From assembly GCF_030931715.1 (NCBI RefSeq), contig NZ_CP133261.1, positions 124,001 to 188,000 on the forward strand: a stretch of 64,000 bases of DNA, read 5' to 3'. The notes below the pieces were generated by a model. The model ran no database searches. It was not told where the DNA came from and worked only from the letters and a program-made list of their open reading frames with translations. The stretch comes from Tissierella sp. MB52-C2 (GTDB lineage Bacteria; Bacillota; Clostridia; Tissierellales; Tissierellaceae). Positions 27,911-37,866 of this stretch are shown here, piece by piece. Made by a program: the position numbers and the translations under genes. The stretch's first letter is position 1. Each line of letters starts with the position of its first letter.

Positions 27911-30238
27911 ATGAGTAATTTAATTAAGGTATCTGTTAGAAATTTAGTAGAATTTGTTCTTAGAACAGGAGATATAGACAATAGTTTTATGTCTATGTCT
28001 AGAGCAGTAGAAGGAACTAAAGCTCATCAAAAGGTACAGAACTCCTATGGTAGTGAATATAAAAAGGAAGTCACATTAAAACATAGTGTGTATTATGATG
28101 ATTTTACTATTCAACTAGAAGGTAGAGCTGATGGTATTTTAACTTTAGAAGATGAAATAATAATAGATGAGATAAAGAGTACAACTAAGGATTTAGAAGA
28201 TATTAAAGAAGATTATAATGAACTTCACTGGGCTCAGGCAAAGTGTTATGGTTATATATATTGTTTACAAAATGAATTAGATATTATCCATATTCAACTT
28301 ACATATTTTCATATAGAATCAGAAGAAAAGAAAATATTTAAAAGAAAATTTACTAAAGAAGATCTAGAAAGTTTTTTTCTATACCTAACAGACAAATATA
28401 TAGAATGGGCTAGCATTACATTTTATTGGGGAGGGATTAGAGATAATTCCATAAAGAAGTTATCATTTCCCTTCGAAAGCTATAGAAAAGGTCAAAGAGA
28501 ATTAGCAGTGGCCACATACAAAACCATAGAAGAAGGAAGAAAGTTATTTGCCCAAGCACCTACAGGCATAGGAAAAACCATGTCAACATTATTTCCCTCT
28601 ATTAAAGCCATTGGAGAAGGAATTGGGACTAAGATTTTTTATCTTACGGCCAAGACCATAACTCGAGAAGTACCAATTGCTTCTACAGAAATCATTATAA
28701 AAAAAGGTCTTAGGGCTAAGGTAATTGTAATAACAGCTAAGGAAAAAATTTGTACAAATAAAGAGGTAAAATGTAATCCTAGGGATTGTAGCTTTGCAAA
28801 GGGTCACTATGATAGGGTAAATGAGGCTATAATGGATATATTTGAAAATGAGGATTTAATTACTAGGGATACTATAGTGTCTTATGGACTAAAGCATAAA
28901 GTCTGTCCCTTTGAATTTTCCTTAGATATTAGTCTTTGGGCAGATATAATTATATGTGATTATAATTATGTTTTTGATCCTCAGGTATATCTAAAAAGAT
29001 TCTTTGAAAATCCCAATGAGGATTATATATTTCTAATAGATGAGGCTCATAACCTAGTGGATAGGTCAAGGGAAATGTTTTCTACTGAAATAAATAAATC
29101 TAGTATCCTTGAGATAAGAGATATTTTTAAGGAAGATTATCCGCCTATATATAAGGCTTTAGGTAAAATAAATAGTATATTGAATAAAGTAAAAAAAGAT
29201 TTAGATATAGGATTTGAATACTATCAGAGGGAAGAAATCTCTGATCTATACTATCCTATAAAAAGGGTAATAACAGTTCTTGAACCTTGGCTTATGGAAG
29301 AGAAAAAACATACCGAATATGAAAAGGTACTAGAACTTTATTTTAACTTAACTACTTTTATAAAGATTAGTGAATTATATGATGATCATTATGTAACATA
29401 TATAAAAGAAGATACTAGAGATATGATATTTAAATTATATTGTGTTGATTCTTCCTATTTACTGAGTGAAGCCTTAGAGAGGGGAAGAAGCAGTATATTT
29501 TTTTCAGCTACTTTAACTCCCCTAGACTATCATATGGATTTATTAGGAGGAAAAAAGGATGATTATCATATAAAGCTTAGTTCACCATTTCCAAGGGAAA
29601 ATCTATGTCTAACCATTGGAAATAATATATCTACGAAATATAAGGATAGGGAGAGAACCTATATAGATATAGTAAGATATATAGAAACCTTTATATCTTG
29701 TAAGACGGGGAATTATTTTGTGTTTTTTCCATCTTATATATATATGAATAATGTTTATGAAATTTTAATGGAAAGAAATGAAGATATAAATATAATTATT
29801 CAGAATAATAATATGGCTGAAATAGAAAAAGAAGAATTTCTCTTGAAATTTGAGGAAGAAAATAATCTTGTGGCCTTTGCAGTAATGGGTGGAATATTTT
29901 CTGAAGGAATTGATCTAACAGGAGAGAAACTAATAGGAGCCGTAGTAGTAGGAGTTGGTTTGCCTCAAATCTCCTTTGAAAACAATATTATAAAAGATTA
30001 TTTTGATAGTAATTTAGGTGAAGGATTTGAATATGCCTATGTATATCCTGGTATGAATAAAGTGCTGCAATCGGCAGGAAGGGTAATCAGATCTCCAGAG
30101 GACAGAGGAGCTATTTTACTCATAGATGATAGATATAGAACAAGTAGATATAAATCCCTATTTCCCAACGAATGGATGGGATTTAAAAATATAAGAAATG
30201 ATAGGGAGATGAAAAAGATTCTAGAGGAATTTTGGTGA
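27911..30238 (+). CDS. Rad3/DinG-type Fe-S DNA helicase with an N-terminal PD-(D/E)XK-like domain
   Basis: This 775-residue protein carries N-terminal LEGRADGI...IIDEIKSTT and HWAQAKCYGYIYCL, resembling the Cas4/RecB-like nuclease domain found in some clostridial Rad3 proteins. From about residue 185 comes the superfamily-2 helicase: Walker A AQAPTGIGKT, four Cys of an Fe-S cluster (ICTNKEVKCNPRDC and later KVCPF), DEAH box IDEAHNL, and C-terminal Helicase_C_2 motifs including QSAGRVIRSPEDRG. It should unwind DNA 5' to 3' in repair. AGAGG precedes the ATG. No partner genes are adjacent. Confidence 0.9.
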   Translation: MSNLIKVSVRNLVEFVLRTGDIDNSFMSMSRAVEGTKAHQKVQNSYGSEYKKEVTLKHSVYYDDFTIQLEGRADGILTLEDEIIIDEIKSTTKDLEDIKEDYNELHWAQAKCYGYIYCLQNELDIIHIQLTYFHIESEEKKIFKRKFTKEDLESFFLYLTDKYIEWASITFYWGGIRDNSIKKLSFPFESYRKGQRELAVATYKTIEEGRKLFAQAPTGIGKTMSTLFPSIKAIGEGIGTKIFYLTAKTITREVPIASTEIIIKKGLRAKVIVITAKEKICTNKEVKCNPRDCSFAKGHYDRVNEAIMDIFENEDLITRDTIVSYGLKHKVCPFEFSLDISLWADIIICDYNYVFDPQVYLKRFFENPNEDYIFLIDEAHNLVDRSREMFSTEINKSSILEIRDIFKEDYPPIYKALGKINSILNKVKKDLDIGFEYYQREEISDLYYPIKRVITVLEPWLMEEKKHTEYEKVLELYFNLTTFIKISELYDDHYVTYIKEDTRDMIFKLYCVDSSYLLSEALERGRSSIFFSATLTPLDYHMDLLGGKKDDYHIKLSSPFPRENLCLTIGNNISTKYKDRERTYIDIVRYIETFISCKTGNYFVFFPSYIYMNNVYEILMERNEDINIIIQNNNMAEIEKEEFLLKFEEENNLVAFAVMGGIFSEGIDLTGEKLIGAVVVGVGLPQISFENNIIKDYFDSNLGEGFEYAYVYPGMNKVLQSAGRVIRSPEDRGAILLIDDRYRTSRYKSLFPNEWMGFKNIRNDREMKKILEEFW

Positions 30239-30340
30239 TTATTGAATTCCCAAAACATAGGATTAATCGTTTAAATTAAAACATTTTAATTGTTGGCCAA
30301 TCCAATGGAAAAGTAAAAATAACATGGAGAAGAGGAAACT

Positions 30341-31096
30341 ATGAGAATTATTATTTCACCTGCAAAAAAGATGAGAATAGATTCCGATGACTTAGGGCAT
30401 CGTCATATTCCAGAATTTATAAAGGATGCAGAAATCCTGCTTACCTATTTACGAGGACTAAACTATGAAGAAGTGAAATCCATATGGAAATGTAGTGACA
30501 AGATTGCAGAGCTTAATTATAAGCGCATTAGAAACATGGATTTATACAAAAATCTCACACCTGCAATTCTATCATATGAAGGAATTCAATACCAGTATAT
30601 GGCTCCTGGAGTATTTGAAGAAGAGGAACTAGAATATATTGATGAGCATTTACGAATTCTATCAGGGTTTTATGGGATATTGCGTCCATTTGATGGTGTT
30701 GTTCCATACAGACTGGAAATGCAAGCTAAGCCTATAGACTGGCACTTTAATTCACTATATCAATTTTGGAATTATAAGCTTGCTAAAAAACTTTTTTCAG
30801 AAAGTCAGTATATTGTAAATCTGGCATCAAAGGAGTACAGCAAATGTGTCTCCAATTACTTAGATGAAAATATAAAGTTTATTACCTGCGTATTTGGAGA
30901 ATTAATTAATGGAAAGATAGTTGAAAAGGGAACCTTTGTAAAAATGGCAAGGGGAGAAATGGTACGGTTCGTGGCAGAAAAACGAATTAAGGATATAGAG
31001 GAGATAAAAGGATTTGATAGACTAGGCTATATTTTTAACCATGAGCTATCTAATGAGAATACATATGTTTTTATTAAAAATAACAACGAAAGATAA
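30341..31096 (+). CDS. yaaA: YaaA/DUF328 peroxide-stress protein
   Basis: A 251-residue protein starting MRIIISPAKKM, the hallmark of YaaA. The LSGFYGILRPFDGVVPYRLEM and LASKEYSK stretches are also conserved. In E. coli the protein limits intracellular iron and DNA damage under peroxide. AGAGGA lies before the ATG. Length is that of the family. Confidence 0.93.
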   Translation: MRIIISPAKKMRIDSDDLGHRHIPEFIKDAEILLTYLRGLNYEEVKSIWKCSDKIAELNYKRIRNMDLYKNLTPAILSYEGIQYQYMAPGVFEEEELEYIDEHLRILSGFYGILRPFDGVVPYRLEMQAKPIDWHFNSLYQFWNYKLAKKLFSESQYIVNLASKEYSKCVSNYLDENIKFITCVFGELINGKIVEKGTFVKMARGEMVRFVAEKRIKDIEEIKGFDRLGYIFNHELSNENTYVFIKNNNER

Positions 31097-31249
31097 ACCA
31101 TAATAGATAGAATAAATGCACATTGAATTACAATTTGAATAGGGAGTTTTGACTTCACTAGATTTAGAAGCAGCAACATCAATTCATGGCTCTTGTAAAT
31201 ATTTCATGATTTCTGTATAATTGTTTTATTAACATAGGAGAGGTGTGTC

Positions 31250-33019
31250 ATGAAAAGAGTAGGAATAATAGCTTTAAGTTTATTGATTTTATTTAATTTA
31301 GTTGGCTGTGTAAAAAAGGTAGATAATAAGGAAATAGTAAAGCTCTATCCTGCATTTAAAACAGAGAAAGATACTAAGGTTTGGGGATATATAAATAAAT
31401 CCGGTAAATTTATTATAGAACCTAAATACCAGCGAGCACTAGATTTTTCTGAAAATGGAGTTGCAGAAGTTTATAGAAATGGCGGCGTAGGACTTATTAA
31501 TTCCAAAGGTAAAGAAATAATATCACCTCAATATCAACAAATAATAGATTTAGATGAAGGCTATTTTCTAGGGTATGATGGAAAATTAGTTCATATTTTT
31601 GATTCCAAGGGTAAGGAATACTTTTCAGGAGAATATATTTATGTAGGTCGTTATAGTAATGAGTTATTTGGAGTAGGTAAAATCACAGATAGTGGCGAAG
31701 TATCGATGGGATATGTAAATAAATCTGGAATGGAAGTAATAGAGCCTAGTTATAGTAGAGTTTATGATTTCTATAATGGAAAAGCTTTAGTATTAGAAGG
31801 AAAAGATAAATATAAGATTATAGATAAAAAGGGAGATATAATCAAAGAATTAGAATATCCCTTAGTAGCTCCATCTATAGATGACAATATTTATCTTGTA
31901 AGAGACGAAAATGATTTATTTGGTTATATAGATGATGAAGGTAATATTTTAATAGAACCAAAGTTTAATAAAGGAAATATATTTGAAAATGGAAATGCAG
32001 TAGTAGGAGTAGGAGAAGAGGATAATTACTTATATGGATTAATAGATAGAGAAGGTAAATACTTACTAGAGTCTAAATATAAAAATATAATTAATCTTGG
32101 AAACGGATATTATGGCATTGAAAAGGAAATGGATAATGGAGAGTTTAAATATGCTATTGCAAACAATAAAGGTGAAATCCTTACAGGCTTCATATACTCT
32201 AATTTGAACAATAGTAATATAAGGAATAATTTTATCTCAGTATCTGATGGAAAAGAAACTTATATATTAAATCTAAATGGCGATAAAATGGAGTTACCTA
32301 CACTAAAGGGAAAAGGAGAGCTAAGTTTTGATGGTAATGTTCTTAGAAAAGTATCTCTTAATAAATTAAGCTACTATAATTCAAAGGGAGAAATTATTTG
32401 GGAAGAAAATAGTGATTATTCCCTTAGTGAAAATGTAAATCTAAAAGAAAAGATATATGTAGAAGAAGGAATAAATATACGCTATCCATATATTGAAGGT
32501 ATGAAAAATAAAGAAGTAGAAGAAAAAATAAACCAAGAACTATATAATAGGTTTATGGATAATGAAGGATATGAGTTTTATGAAACAACTTATGATGTAA
32601 AAAGAATAAATGATTTGTTGACTATCAGTAAGTATTATCAATTTTCTAATAATGGTGAAACTGAAGTTATAGGAAATGGAGAAGTATATAATATTAGTTT
32701 ACAAAATGGAAAGTTCTTTAATCTAGGAGATTTATTTAAAGATGATTCAGATTATAAGAAGATTGTATCTGAAAATATAGCAGGTAAATTAGTAAATAGC
32801 ATTATGGATGGAAGTACTATTTATGGTATTGAAAACTTTACTGGAGTAGATGAAGAACAAAGTTTTATCCCAACTATGGATCAATTGAATATTGTATTTA
32901 AATCTAATAACCCATTGGCTGATATTGAAACCATTAGTATACCTCAAAAAGATATAGAGGATATATTGGACATGGGTAAAGAGTTTTGGTGGGCTTTAAT
33001 GGTAAGTAAAGGATTTTAG
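31250..33019 (+). CDS. WG-repeat lipoprotein with a C-terminal DUF3298-like domain
   Basis: The 589-residue product has a lipoprotein signal ending in LVGC. Residues 40-370 are WG-type repeats, each with a core like GYINKSGKFIIEPKYQ, GLINSKGKEIISPQYQ, or GYIDDEGNILIEPKFN; about seven can be counted. Residues about 400-589 (IRYPYIEGMKNKEVEEKIN, GEVYNISLQNGKFFNLGDLF) look like the DUF4163/DUF3298 pair. It should be an anchored extracellular protein; no enzymatic activity is suggested. An AGAGGTG site precedes the start and a terminator follows at once. Confidence 0.88.
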   Translation: MKRVGIIALSLLILFNLVGCVKKVDNKEIVKLYPAFKTEKDTKVWGYINKSGKFIIEPKYQRALDFSENGVAEVYRNGGVGLINSKGKEIISPQYQQIIDLDEGYFLGYDGKLVHIFDSKGKEYFSGEYIYVGRYSNELFGVGKITDSGEVSMGYVNKSGMEVIEPSYSRVYDFYNGKALVLEGKDKYKIIDKKGDIIKELEYPLVAPSIDDNIYLVRDENDLFGYIDDEGNILIEPKFNKGNIFENGNAVVGVGEEDNYLYGLIDREGKYLLESKYKNIINLGNGYYGIEKEMDNGEFKYAIANNKGEILTGFIYSNLNNSNIRNNFISVSDGKETYILNLNGDKMELPTLKGKGELSFDGNVLRKVSLNKLSYYNSKGEIIWEENSDYSLSENVNLKEKIYVEEGINIRYPYIEGMKNKEVEEKINQELYNRFMDNEGYEFYETTYDVKRINDLLTISKYYQFSNNGETEVIGNGEVYNISLQNGKFFNLGDLFKDDSDYKKIVSENIAGKLVNSIMDGSTIYGIENFTGVDEEQSFIPTMDQLNIVFKSNNPLADIETISIPQKDIEDILDMGKEFWWALMVSKGF

Positions 33020-33050
33020 AAAACAGGGGATTTTCTCCTGTTTTATTTTT
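33020..33050 (+). terminator. Intrinsic terminator before rlmD
   Basis: AAAACAGGGGA pairs with TCTCCTGTTTT, followed by a T-rich tail. The rlmD ribosome binding site GGAGG begins directly after it. Confidence 0.85.
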
Positions 33051-33062
33051 GGAGGTTGAAAA

Positions 33063-34433
33063 ATGGTAAAGAAAAAAGATTTAATTGAATTTGAAATAAA
33101 AGAAGTAGGTTTTCCCAATAAGGGAAAGGGAGAATTTGAAGGTCATAATATTAAGTTTAAAGGTGGAATAGAAGGACAAAAAGTAGAGGCTAGGGTGAGT
33201 AGAAAGAGAAAAGGTTATATAGAGGCGAAAATAACTAATATAGTGGAAAAGTCCCCCATAGAAACAGAGGAAGGATGTCCTCACTTCGGGATTTGTGGCG
33301 GATGTACTTATCAGTCCTTATCATATGAGAATGAATTAAAATTAAAAGAAAAGCAGATAAAAGCATTATTTGAACAGGAAGAACTAGATATAAACTTTTT
33401 AGGCATAGAAAAAAGCCCAGTAGTTAATGGATATAGAAATAAAATGGAATATACCTTTGGAGACGAAGAAAAGGATGGACCGTTGGCATTAGGCCTTCAT
33501 CGTAAAGGTAGATTTTATGAGGTAGTAAATGTTGAAAATTGCAATATAGTAGATAAAGATTTTACTAATATACTTACTACTGTTCTTAACTATTTTGGAG
33601 AATTAAATACAAGCTACTATAACAAAAGATCACATACAGGATTTTTGAGACATTTAGTAGTTAGAAAGGCTTTATCAACTGGTGAAATACTGATAAATTT
33701 AGTTACATCTAGCCAAGAAGAATTAGATAAGGAAGGATTTGTAGATAGATTAAAGAATCTTTCTACCATGGGGAAAATAACTGGAATAATTCATACTACA
33801 AATGATGGATTATCAGATGTAGTGAAGGCAGATAAAATGGAAATATTATATGGTAGAGATTATATTGTAGAAGAAATCTTGGGATTAAGATTCCAAATAT
33901 CTCCATTCTCCTTCTTCCAGACCAATACATTTGGTGCTGAAAAATTATATTCCATGGCAAGGGAGTTTGCAGGAGATATAAATGACAAGGTAGTTTTTGA
34001 TCTTTATTCAGGTACAGGGACTATTGCACAAATAATGGCACCTGTGGCTAAAAAGGTAATAGGTATTGAAATAGTAGAAGAAGCAGTGGAAAAAGCTCGT
34101 GAAAATGCTAAACTAAATAATTTAGATAATGTGGAGTTTATAGCTGGTGATGTACTTAAGGCCGTGGATGACTTAAATGAAAAGCCAGACTTAATAGTCA
34201 TAGATCCACCAAGAGATGGAATCCATCCAAAAGCTATAAATAAAATAATAGACTTCAACCCAGATGTATTTGTATATGTAAGCTGTAATCCAGTTACTTT
34301 AGTAAGGGATTTAAAAGTATTTATTGAAAGAGGATATAAGATAGAGAAGGCAAAGTGTATGGACCAGTTTCCAAGGACTCCTCACGTTGAAGCAGTAATT
34401 CTGATGACGTATTGTGGCTTAGAGGACAAATAG
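33063..34433 (+). CDS. rlmD: 23S rRNA (uracil-C5)-methyltransferase, RlmD/RumA type
   Basis: The 456-residue enzyme methylates uracil in 23S rRNA using SAM. Residues 1-60 are a TRAM RNA-binding domain. Cys72, Cys78 and Cys81 (CPHFGICGGC) with a later Cys hold the 4Fe-4S cluster. FDLYSGTGTIAQ is the SAM site, DPPRDG the catalytic-base motif and VSCNP the nucleophile. The C-terminus HVEAVILMTYCG reappears in part at 37.04 kb and degenerate versions occur at 36.9 and 40.1 kb. In other Firmicutes the 3' end of this gene is an integration site for mobile elements, which fits the accessory region that starts here. Confidence 0.95.
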   Translation: MVKKKDLIEFEIKEVGFPNKGKGEFEGHNIKFKGGIEGQKVEARVSRKRKGYIEAKITNIVEKSPIETEEGCPHFGICGGCTYQSLSYENELKLKEKQIKALFEQEELDINFLGIEKSPVVNGYRNKMEYTFGDEEKDGPLALGLHRKGRFYEVVNVENCNIVDKDFTNILTTVLNYFGELNTSYYNKRSHTGFLRHLVVRKALSTGEILINLVTSSQEELDKEGFVDRLKNLSTMGKITGIIHTTNDGLSDVVKADKMEILYGRDYIVEEILGLRFQISPFSFFQTNTFGAEKLYSMAREFAGDINDKVVFDLYSGTGTIAQIMAPVAKKVIGIEIVEEAVEKARENAKLNNLDNVEFIAGDVLKAVDDLNEKPDLIVIDPPRDGIHPKAINKIIDFNPDVFVYVSCNPVTLVRDLKVFIERGYKIEKAKCMDQFPRTPHVEAVILMTYCGLEDK

Positions 34434-34620
34434 AACCTATCAACCACAACATATAGTGGTTGAAGGACCAAAAAAGGGTGTTTGACAGATGACATTGGAT
34501 AAATTGATGTTATCATAGATGCTAATAGGAAAAATAAAGTTTAAAATATGAGATTATTGGTTGATAGATTAGAATATGAATTATATGATATTATGTACAT
34601 ATGGATTGTACTGAGTAGCA
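34393..34620. repeat. Dispersed intergenic repeat, copy 1 (with rlmD 3' end)
   Basis: It starts within the rlmD 3' end (ATTCTGATGACGTATTGTGG), continues through a small hairpin ACCACAACATATAGTGGT, GACAGATGACATTGGATAA and ATGAATTATATGATATTATG. Matching stretches occur at 37039-37290 and 54090-54300. It is followed by no gene until the pseudogene at 34640. Confidence 0.75.
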
Positions 34621-34639
34621 AATCATAGGGGAGACAAGG

Positions 34640-34881
34640 TATAAATAAAGACTCTGTTTCACTCAATTTTTATGAAGAAATAGCTGAATATTATTTAAAA
34701 CATATGTATATAAGGCTATTCAATTCCTACTATGAAAGACCTGCAACTGTATCATTGATACGAGAAGTTAGGGGGAAAAATTATTATATGCAGGTTGTGC
34801 GACGGGTGGTGTACTAAATTGCTATTAGAGAAGGATGCAAAGTTAATAGATGGAAGAATTCAAAATCGCACATCCTAATAC
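34640..34881 (+). pseudogene. Class I SAM methyltransferase remnant
   Basis: Reading from about 34650 gives NFYEEIAEYYLKHMYIRLFN then SYYERPATVSLIREVRGKN. After a frame change near 34790 the sequence reads AGCATGVLTKLLLEKDAKLI. This is the start of a small SAM-dependent methyltransferase with its glycine-rich motif broken by the shift, stopping near 34880. The rest of the gene is absent. The 150 bp up to cysS show nothing else. Confidence 0.7.
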
Positions 34882-35030
34882 ATATGGTAGATTAACTAAT
34901 AATTCTCAGTTTCTTATAAGAGTAAAGCAATATCGAATCAAGACATATTGATGCATAGTTTTATATTTTGTTTATCAATTATAAATAGTGTGATACAATT
35001 ACTTCCAATACCTTATTAGGAGGAGAGGAT

Positions 35031-36443
35031 ATGAAGTTTTCGGTTTATAATACTTTAACAGGATTAAAGGAAGAAGTAATACCTGTAGAGGTAGGCAAGA
35101 TAAGATTGTATACATGTGGACCAACAGTATACAATTATGCTCATATAGGCAATCTTAGAACCTATATCTTTGAAGATGTCCTTAAAAAATCAATGGAGTA
35201 TTTGGGTTTAAAGGTCAAGCATGTTATGAACATAACAGACGTGGGACACTTAGAATCTGATTCAGATACAGGAGAAGATAAAATGGCTTTAGGAGCCATC
35301 AGAGAAAAGAAAACTGTATGGGAAATTGCAAAATTTTATGAAGATGCTTTTTTAAATGATTGTCAACTTCTTAATATAACAGTACCTACAATAATATGTA
35401 GAGCTACAGAGCATATTGAGGATATGATTAACTTTATTAAAGTACTGGAAGATAAAGGCTTTACTTATATAGCTAATGGTAATGTATATTTTTCAATAGA
35501 AAGATACCCGCACTATGCTAGGCTTGCTAATCTAAGTTTAGAGGAGCTTGAGGCAGGAAGTAGGGTTGATGTAGATCCATTCAAGAAAAATCCTCTAGAT
35601 TTTGTATTATGGTTTACCAACTCAAAGTTCTCCAATCAAATAATGCAATGGAAATCACCTTGGGGAACAGGTTTTCCGGGCTGGCACATTGAATGTTCTG
35701 CCATGTCAATGAAATATTTAGGGGATAGAATAGATATACACTGTGGGGGAGTAGATCATATTCATGTGCATCATACGAATGAGATTGCTCAATCAGAAAG
35801 TGCTATAGGGCATAAATGGGTTAACTATTGGATGCATGGAGAGTTTCTAGTACTTGATAATGGAAAAATGTCCAAATCAAGTGGGGATTTTTTGACTCTT
35901 TCAAGGCTTATTGAAGAAGGATACAGTCCCTTAGATTATAGACACTTTTGTCTGCAGTCAAGGTATAGGAAACAACTTAAATTTAGCTTTGAAAGTTTGA
36001 CAGAGTCCCAGAAAGCTTTTAAGAAGCTAAAAAGTAGAATTAAAAATATAGTTGAAGGTAAAACAAATAATGAAGTAGTGGATAAGAGTAAAATAAAAGA
36101 ATATCAAGATAAATTTGCAACCCAAATAGGTAATGATTTGAACATAGCAAATGCTTTTACAGTGTTAACTGAAGTTATAAAGGATAACATATTAAATAAC
36201 TCTGAGAAGATTTACTTGATAGAGGATTTCGATAAAGTATTTTCACTAAATCTCACTATAGATGAAGAGATAATTAATAGTGACAATGTTGATGAAGAAT
36301 ATATTCAGATGCTTATTTTGGAGAGAAATAAGGCAAGAAATGAAAAAAACTGGGTTAGGGCAGATGAAATAAGAAATATTCTTTTAGATAGTAGTATAGA
36401 ATTAGTAGACTCAATGGATGGAACTATATGGAAAATTATATAA
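35031..36443 (+). CDS. cysS: Cysteinyl-tRNA synthetase
   Basis: The 470-residue enzyme attaches cysteine to tRNA-Cys. LYTCGPTVYN supplies the first zinc Cys, NYAHIGNLRTY is the HIGH motif, GWHIECSAMS and CGGVDHIHVHHTNEIAQSE the zinc and active-site region, and GKMSKSSGDF the KMSKS loop. Length is normal. AGGAGAGG precedes the ATG, and there is no T-box in front. It sits between rlmD and scars that resemble rlmD ends, so it may be an additional, acquired copy. Whether a second cysS exists elsewhere cannot be seen here. Confidence 0.95.
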   Translation: MKFSVYNTLTGLKEEVIPVEVGKIRLYTCGPTVYNYAHIGNLRTYIFEDVLKKSMEYLGLKVKHVMNITDVGHLESDSDTGEDKMALGAIREKKTVWEIAKFYEDAFLNDCQLLNITVPTIICRATEHIEDMINFIKVLEDKGFTYIANGNVYFSIERYPHYARLANLSLEELEAGSRVDVDPFKKNPLDFVLWFTNSKFSNQIMQWKSPWGTGFPGWHIECSAMSMKYLGDRIDIHCGGVDHIHVHHTNEIAQSESAIGHKWVNYWMHGEFLVLDNGKMSKSSGDFLTLSRLIEEGYSPLDYRHFCLQSRYRKQLKFSFESLTESQKAFKKLKSRIKNIVEGKTNNEVVDKSKIKEYQDKFATQIGNDLNIANAFTVLTEVIKDNILNNSEKIYLIEDFDKVFSLNLTIDEEIINSDNVDEEYIQMLILERNKARNEKNWVRADEIRNILLDSSIELVDSMDGTIWKII

Positions 36444-36465
36444 AACTGGTTTACCTTTAGTGAAT

Positions 36466-36500
36466 ATAGAGGAGATACGATTAAAGTCTTCTCTATTTTC
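36466..36500 (+). terminator. Intrinsic terminator after cysS
   Basis: ATAGAGGAGA pairs with TCTTCTCTAT, then TTTTCTT. Confidence 0.75.
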
Positions 36501-36583
36501 TTATTATGAAAATTAAGGCTTAAATATCAAGATTAATAATTTTCATAGATGTTTGAAATACATCTTTAGTGCTAATTTTAGTG

Positions 36584-36638
36584 AAAACCGCTAGTTCGAT
36601 GATAAGGTGTAACTGGTACCATAAGTAACAGCGGTTTT
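36584..36638. other. Structured hairpin in an intergenic gap
   Basis: AAAACCGCT (36584-36592) and AGCGGTTTT (36630-36638) enclose 37 nt containing AGTTCGATGATAAGG and GGTACC. I recognise no known riboswitch or tRNA. The gap 36501-37361 otherwise holds a short open frame at 36723-36819 (RDGKFEDLKRKEAKELCR) of unknown origin and the repeats listed below. Confidence 0.4.
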
Positions 36639-36856
36639 GATGTGAAACCATTTATTATTGATATAGAAATACAGTAGAAGCTACGTAGTATAATAAAGAG
36701 AGGAAGTAATTGAATTAGAATTATAGACATTATTATAATGATTCGAGATGGAAAATTTGAAGATTTGAAGCGTAAAGAGGCAAAAGAATTATGTAGATCA
36801 GCTATTTTATATTTTTAAAATACATATTAAAGTCTCTTTTCAGAAATATACCTTGC

Positions 36857-36946
36857 TGTGCCACCAAGGGGGTAATATCATGATGCGACATCATTAATAT
36901 CCTCTCAAGGCACGTTGAAGTCGTAACACTGATTGTGAAGGAGTGA
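36857..36946 (+). repeat. Degenerate rlmD-3'-end-like repeat, copy A
   Basis: CACCAAGGGGGTAATA is followed by CGACATCATTAATATCCTC and CAAGGCACGTTGAAGTCG. In frame the end reads DIINILSRHVEVVTLIVKE then a stop, comparable to the HVEAVILM end of RlmD. Related copies are at 40031 (B), 48103 (C) and 61031 (D). Confidence 0.65.
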
Positions 36947-37038
36947 AACGACGGAAGAAGCAGATGTACGTCTCATGTCAGGAATGTCCAAGAAGACGAG
37001 CAGAGCGAAGTGTGATTGGGAACATTCTACGACGGAGA

Positions 37039-37290
37039 GTATAATTCTGATGACGTATTGTGGTTCTAGGGAGGAATAATAGACTTCTACCACAACATAT
37101 AGTGGTTTTGGAACGAGAATTGGGTCAAAAATCGGCTTAAAAACACCGATTTTTGACCCTTTTAAATAGGGCATTTGACAGATGACATTGGATAATTGGA
37201 GATATTTTAAGAATAAATGGTTAAATTTGGTTGATATAATGGTAGGTGAATTATATACTATAAATGAACATAAGTAGAATTATGTGACAC
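37039..37290. repeat. Dispersed intergenic repeat, copy 2 (rlmD 3' end scar plus hairpin)
   Basis: ATTCTGATGACGTATTGTGG repeats the rlmD C-terminal codons (ILMTYCG), then the ACCACAACATATAGTGGT hairpin follows as after rlmD itself. A strong terminator-like stem GGGTCAAAAATCGG/CCGATTTTTGACCC lies at 37122-37159 with TTTT. GACAGATGACATTGGATAA follows at 37173. Copy 1 is at 34393 and copy 3 at 54090. Confidence 0.75.
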
Positions 37291-37361
37291 ATGAATTGTT
37301 TATAGACAATCAGATAAGTCCGAATTTGATGACTAGTCAATAGAAAGGAGAGAAAGAAACC

Positions 37362-37580
37362 ATGAAGATTAACAAAGGAGCAAAGGTTGGAATTATGATT
37401 GAGATTATCGTACTTGTCATAATGATTTTTCTTGCACTGTTTAATAAGACTATCCCATCTGTACTAAGTTGGATTTTCGTCGTGGGCTTAGTGATTGCAT
37501 TGTCTGGAACATTAGTCACCTTATCAAAAAGGAATGATAAAGATGAAAGTGCTATATATTCCTATTTTAGAGGTGAGTAA
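37362..37580 (+). CDS. Small two-span membrane protein
   Basis: A 72-residue product behind AAAGGAGAG. Two hydrophobic segments (about residues 8-27 and 32-53) are followed by a charged tail KRNDKDESAIYSYFRGE. I do not recognise it. Coding is supported by the RBS and an ATG-to-stop frame with a sensible membrane profile. The 280 bp after it show no gene. Confidence 0.6.
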   Translation: MKINKGAKVGIMIEIIVLVIMIFLALFNKTIPSVLSWIFVVGLVIALSGTLVTLSKRNDKDESAIYSYFRGE

Positions 37581-37866
37581 ATGAGCATAATTTAAATTTT
37601 AATTATGTCGTATAATTTATACTTGGTGTCACAGTGCTAGAATATAATCAGAGACATAAAAAATAAATAATCTGGATAGGTTACACTGCCACAATAAAAG
37701 ACTGTATATCGCTAAGGTAAGTCTTTGCATTTACATCTTCTTTATGTTTATGAAGTAGAACTGTGTCCTAAAAAAAAGTTAATAACCGTCCCTTGATACA
37801 GGAACAATTTTAAAATATACTTATAAGTAAAAGAAAGTATATGGAGGGAATTTGATGTAATATAGA

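Noticed and set aside
36840-37060. Possible CRISPR or tRNA-like structure in the GC-richer stretch after cysS
   Set aside because: No regularly spaced repeats and no cloverleaf; the sequence aligns better with rlmD-end-like scars elsewhere in the window.
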